From NCBI GenBank assembly GCA_045537285.1, contig JAZSPC010000009.1:1-7262 (forward strand): DNA of 7,262 nucleotides, written 5' to 3'. How positions within the stretch are numbered: the stretch's first letter is position 1; every line of letters starts with the position of its first letter. The notes beneath the pieces are model-generated. The model had not been told where the DNA came from. It ran no database searches and was given only the letters and a program-made list of their open reading frames with translations. The position numbers and the translations under genes were made by a program. The stretch is from HGM13634 sp045537285 (GTDB taxonomy: Bacteria; Bacillota; Clostridia; TANB77; CAG-508). Below are positions 4,651 to 7,262 of the stretch, in pieces.

Positions 4651-5391
4651 TTATAATCTCGTAGCAAATATTCCGATTATAACTCCCAATATATTTCCTA
4701 ATACTGGCATTCTACCTTTATATAAATTATTAGATTCTGGTATTAATTCACCTGATACAATATATAACATTGCTCCACCTGCAAAAGCTAAACACATAGC
4801 AATAATCTCAGTTGAAATTGTACCAACTATTGCTCCAAAAAATGCTCCTACTCCTGTTGTTATTCCAGACATTACTACATAAAATATTATTTTTGATACT
4901 TTCATTCCACCGCTTTTCATGGGTACTCCCATTGCAATACCTTCTGGTATATCATGTAGACATATTGCAAGAGCAAGAGAATACCCCAATGTACTAGATG
5001 CATCAAATCCAGAACCTATTGCTAGACCTTCTGGAAAATTGTGCAATGCTAACCCTATGCTTACAATAATACCTGTTTTTAATAAATTATTACTACTCTT
5101 ATTTACAACTTTTGAATTGAACTTTTTTTCTACTAATATATCACATCCTATCATACAAATTACTCCAAATATTACCCCTATTATTGTATTAGATATATTA
5201 GTTAAATCCATACTTTCTGGTATTAAATCAAAACATACTATTGAAAGCATTAATCCTGATGCAAACGAAAGTATAAAACTTAAAAATTTATTTGATGTAC
5301 TTTTTAAACATACTCCTATTATTCCTCCAAGTGTAGTTCCAAATGTTCCAAAAAATAGTCCTATTAAAGTTGTTTTTAATATATAACTCAT
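4651..5391 (-). CDS. ZIP-family divalent metal (zinc/iron/manganese) transporter
   Basis: This 246-residue integral membrane protein has about eight hydrophobic segments. The two ZIP metal-site helices are clear: HNFPEGLAIG (117-126) and HDIPEGIAMG (146-155), whose His, Asn/Asp and Glu residues form the binuclear transport site in the family. Other family marks are the ASGLMLS stretch (44-50) and DLIPES (55-60), echoed by ELIPES near the C-terminus. The cytoplasmic loop between helices 3 and 4 (about 88-104) is short and lysine-rich rather than histidine-rich. It imports divalent metal across the cytoplasmic membrane; the exact metal cannot be told. It is closest to the GufA/ZupT type. The start at 5391 follows AGAGGT by six bases. 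It is flanked by the prfA terminator upstream and the antisense RNA promoter downstream. I see no metal-regulator operator that I can name. Confidence 0.92.
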   Translation of the reverse strand: MSYILKTTLIGLFFGTFGTTLGGIIGVCLKSTSNKFLSFILSFASGLMLSIVCFDLIPESMDLTNISNTIIGVIFGVICMIGCDILVEKKFNSKVVNKSSNNLLKTGIIVSIGLALHNFPEGLAIGSGFDASSTLGYSLALAICLHDIPEGIAMGVPMKSGGMKVSKIIFYVVMSGITTGVGAFFGAIVGTISTEIIAMCLAFAGGAMLYIVSGELIPESNNLYKGRMPVLGNILGVIIGIFATRL

Positions 5392-5453
5392 AAATTTACC
5401 TCTATATAATTTTATTAGATAAGCTATAATTTATGAATTATTTTTATATACAA

Positions 5454-5479
5454 AAAAGAGATGGAAATCCATCTCTTTT
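5454..5479 (-). terminator. prfA terminator
   Basis: A perfect 11-bp stem AAAAGAGATGG / CCATCTCTTTT with a 4-base loop is followed on the minus strand by further T residues to 5452. It starts four bases after the prfA stop codon. Confidence 0.9.
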
Positions 5480-5483
5480 AATT

Positions 5484-6545
5484 TTATTCTTCTTCACCTT
5501 TTAATCTTTCTGCTCTATCAGCTGCTATTAATGAATCTACTAACTCGTCTATATCTCCATTTAAGAAGTTTTCAAATTGGAATACACTCATACCAATTCT
5601 ATGATCTGTTATTCTACATTGTGGGTAATTATATGTTCTTATTTTCTCACTTCTATCTCCACTTCCTACTTGTGATTTTCTCGCACTTGCAACTTCTGCA
5701 TCTTGTTTTGCTTTTTCTGCTTCATATAGCTTAGATTTTAGCATTTTCATTGCACTTTCTCTATTTTGTACTTGTGATCTTTCTGTTTGACATTCTACAA
5801 CTGTTCCTGTTGGAACATGTATTAGTCTTACAGCTGATGATGTTTTGTTTACGTGTTGTCCACCAGCACCAGAAGCCCTATACACTTCCATTTTTATATC
5901 TGCTGGATTTATTTCAATTTCAACATCTTCTACTACCGGTAAAACAGCAACTGTTGCTGTCGATGTATGAATTCTACCACTGTTTTCTGTATCTGGAACT
6001 CTTTGTACTCTGTGAACACCACTTTCGAATTTTAATCTACTATATACACCTTTTCCAGTAATCATAAAAGTTATTTCTTTATATCCACCAAGACCAGTTT
6101 CATTTTCATTTAAAATATCTAATTTCCAATGTTTTCTTTCTGCATACATTGAATACATCCTAAATAGTGTTCCTGCAAATAGAGCTGCTTCATCTCCACC
6201 TGCTCCACCTCTTATTTCACAGATAATATTTCTATCATCATCAGGGTCTTTTGGAATTAATAGTATTTTTAATTCTTCTTCAAGCTTTGGTAATTGTTCT
6301 TTTGAAGAATAATATTCTTCTGTTGCAAGTTCTTTCATATCTGGATCTTGCATTAATTCTTCTGCATCATCCATTGCTTGTTTTGTTTTCTTATATTCTC
6401 TAAACTTTGCTACTATATCTTCAATAGCTGCATGTTCCTTTATTGCTTTTTGCCACTCAGTTTGATTAGATATTACTTCTGGGTCTGCAATCATTTTTGT
6501 TAATTCTTCATATCTTTTTTCTACGGCTTCTAATTTATCAAACAT
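5484..6545 (-). CDS. prfA: Peptide chain release factor 1
   Basis: This is a 353-residue class I release factor. The N-terminal helical domain (about 1-105) is followed by GGAGGDEAALFAGTLFRMY (113-131), the stop-codon reading P-x-T tripeptide as PDT (184-186, within HRVQRVPDTENSGRIHTS), and the catalytic GGQ loop (SGAGGQHVNKTSSAVRL, GGQ at 228-230). The PxT rather than SPF tripeptide makes it RF1, reading UAA and UAG, not RF2. GGQ triggers peptidyl-tRNA hydrolysis on the ribosome; the Gln is normally methylated by PrmC, which is not in this window. I chose ATG at 6545 (MFDKLEAVEKRYEEL) because AGGAGAG lies just upstream and the family starts here. An in-frame ATG at 6605 would add 20 residues translated through the terminator/promoter. 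It is transcribed from the promoter at 6577-6605. Confidence 0.97.
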   Translation of the reverse strand: MFDKLEAVEKRYEELTKMIADPEVISNQTEWQKAIKEHAAIEDIVAKFREYKKTKQAMDDAEELMQDPDMKELATEEYYSSKEQLPKLEEELKILLIPKDPDDDRNIICEIRGGAGGDEAALFAGTLFRMYSMYAERKHWKLDILNENETGLGGYKEITFMITGKGVYSRLKFESGVHRVQRVPDTENSGRIHTSTATVAVLPVVEDVEIEINPADIKMEVYRASGAGGQHVNKTSSAVRLIHVPTGTVVECQTERSQVQNRESAMKMLKSKLYEAEKAKQDAEVASARKSQVGSGDRSEKIRTYNYPQCRITDHRIGMSVFQFENFLNGDIDELVDSLIAADRAERLKGEEE

Positions 6546-6560
6546 AAAATCTCTCCTAAT

Positions 6561-6593
6561 AAAAAATCTATTGTAAATTATACAATAGATTTT
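6561..6593 (-). terminator. Terminator of the upstream ATPase gene
   Basis: The 13-bp perfect stem AAAATCTATTGTA / TACAATAGATTTT with a 5-base loop is followed by T residues on the minus strand (6561-6566). It ends transcription of the 6607-7262 gene just before the prfA ribosome binding site and overlaps the prfA promoter. Confidence 0.8.
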
Positions 6594-6605
6594 CATTTTT
6601 TTCAA
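6577..6605 (-). promoter_or_regulatory. prfA promoter embedded in the upstream terminator
   Basis: TTGAAA (6600-6605), a 17-base spacer and a perfect TATAAT (6577-6582) lie on the minus strand. The -10 box occupies the stem and loop of the preceding terminator, and the -35 begins one base after the upstream stop codon. The expected start is near 6570, giving a leader of about 25 bases that loses the 5' half of the hairpin and so escapes termination. Confidence 0.65.
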
Positions 6606-6606
6606 G

Positions 6607-7262
6607 CTATAACTGTATTAAATTATAATTAACATTTAATTTTGTTAGTATTTCTTTTTCTCTATCTGTGCATGTGAATATTATTATTTGTTTTCCCTCG
6701 TAATCATTTGCAAGATATTTTAATATATTTTCTAATCTTTCTTCATCATAGTATGCAAATGCTTCATCTAATATTATTGGCATATTTTCTTTGCTTATTT
6801 CTTTTATTGTTGCAAGTCTTAGTGATAAATACAACTGGTCTATTGTACCTATACTTAAATTTTCTGCTGTTATGTAATCTCCTGTGTTTTCTTCTACTAT
6901 AATTTCACCATTAGTATTTATTCTTACATTCTTGTATTTTCCGTTAGATATTTTTTTCATTACATTTGAAAGCTCTTCTGTAAATTTTGGAGTTATTTGT
7001 TCTTTCATTTTGTTATATGCTATTTCTAAATATTGAATAGTTCTTTTAATGTTATCTCTTTTTTCTTCTAGTTCTAATTTTGTTTCTTTTAAACTTTCTA
7101 GCTCTTCTTCTATATTTACTAATCTTTCCAATTTAGGAATAACATTATTGTTATCTACTCTTAAAGTATGTAAATTTATTGTTTGTTCATTTATTTCTCT
7201 TTGTTTACTATCTATTAATTCTAATATATTTTCTAAATCATTTATTTTAGTTTCATCTTCTA
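6607..7262 (-). CDS. C-terminal part of an SMC/YhaN-like ATPase (5' end outside window)
   Basis: The frame is open to the window edge: 217 residues are visible, ending at TAG 6607-6609. The first 90 or so residues are charged heptad-like coiled coil (with EEELESLKETKLELEEKRD). An ABC-type signature follows, LSIGTIDQLYLSLRLA (135-150), then a Walker B with catalytic Glu, MPIILDEAF (160-168), the D-loop region YYDEERLENILKYL, and IIIFTCTDRE. This combination, with LSxGT and FTC-x-RE, is closest to the YhaN/SbcC-like branch of SMC-type DNA repair ATPases, as found beside YhaO-type nucleases. The Walker A and the partner gene would lie beyond the window. A TTG at 7131 is not the true start, because the coiled coil continues upstream of it without a break. 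Its transcript ends at the 6561-6593 hairpin. Confidence 0.8.
   Translation of the reverse strand, partial: EDETKINDLENILELIDSKQREINEQTINLHTLRVDNNNVIPKLERLVNIEEELESLKETKLELEEKRDNIKRTIQYLEIAYNKMKEQITPKFTEELSNVMKKISNGKYKNVRINTNGEIIVEENTGDYITAENLSIGTIDQLYLSLRLATIKEISKENMPIILDEAFAYYDEERLENILKYLANDYEGKQIIIFTCTDREKEILTKLNVNYNLIQL

Noticed and set aside
4919..5386. Plus-strand open frame of 155 codons opposite the ZIP gene
   Set aside because: It is an antisense shadow of a clear transporter gene, has no Shine-Dalgarno, and its composition follows from the complementary codons.
6546..6605. Longer prfA start adding 20 residues
   Set aside because: The extension is encoded by the terminator/promoter region, lacks a ribosome binding site and is not like release factor N-termini. 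ATG at 6545 has AGGAGAG in place.
7129..7131. TTG start for the ATPase gene at the right edge
   Set aside because: The reading frame and coiled-coil pattern continue upstream to the window edge. The fragment lacks Walker A, so it is the tail of a longer protein.
1..7262. CRISPR arrays, tRNA or rRNA genes, insertion sequences
   Set aside because: No spaced direct repeats, no cloverleaf-like or rRNA-like GC-richer segments and no transposase frame were seen on either strand.

Overview
This is a very AT-rich window from a low-GC Gram-positive bacterium, most likely a member of the Clostridia. The support is Coat F-type spore proteins, a Firmicutes-style PcrA with its C-terminal RNA-polymerase-binding domain, strong GGAGG ribosome binding sites, near-consensus TTGACA/TATAAT promoters and many A/T-flanked intrinsic terminators. 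All conventional genes are on the minus strand. The exception is one short plus-strand gene at 4387-4542, which I think is the most interesting object here.

Reading along the minus strand (right to left): the 3' part of an SMC/YhaN-like ATPase gene (6607-7262, cut by the window); a terminator that doubles as the prfA promoter; prfA, release factor 1 (5484-6545); a terminator; a ZIP-family metal transporter (4651-5391); the small locus described below; pcrA helicase (1877-4183); a terminator; two adjacent small spore-coat-type genes (1591-1779 and 1333-1578) behind a possible sporulation promoter; a terminator; a leader region of about 250 bases with a perfect promoter, a possible 13-codon ORF and an internal terminator; and a prepilin-like surface protein gene (1-975, cut by the window).

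Between pcrA and the ZIP gene lies what looks like a complete type I toxin-antitoxin locus. On the plus strand there is a TTGACT-17-TATAAT promoter, a 5' leader whose Shine-Dalgarno sequence can be shut in a 9-bp hairpin, and a 51-residue ORF (one hydrophobic membrane segment plus a basic tail). Its last codons run into a bidirectional terminator. On the minus strand a second strong promoter fires a short antisense RNA of about 100 nt that ends in the same terminator and overlaps the toxin 3' end. The two RNAs start with nearly the same 38-39 nt, because the locus is bounded by an imperfect inverted repeat. The toxin promoter is back-to-back with the pcrA promoter, and a long palindrome holds both -35 boxes.

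The genes otherwise look like an ordinary chromosomal mix (translation, DNA repair, metal uptake, sporulation, surface appendage). Most transcription units here are one or two genes long and separated by terminators. Functional calls for the small locus and the pilin leader rest on sequence architecture alone. No database search was possible.
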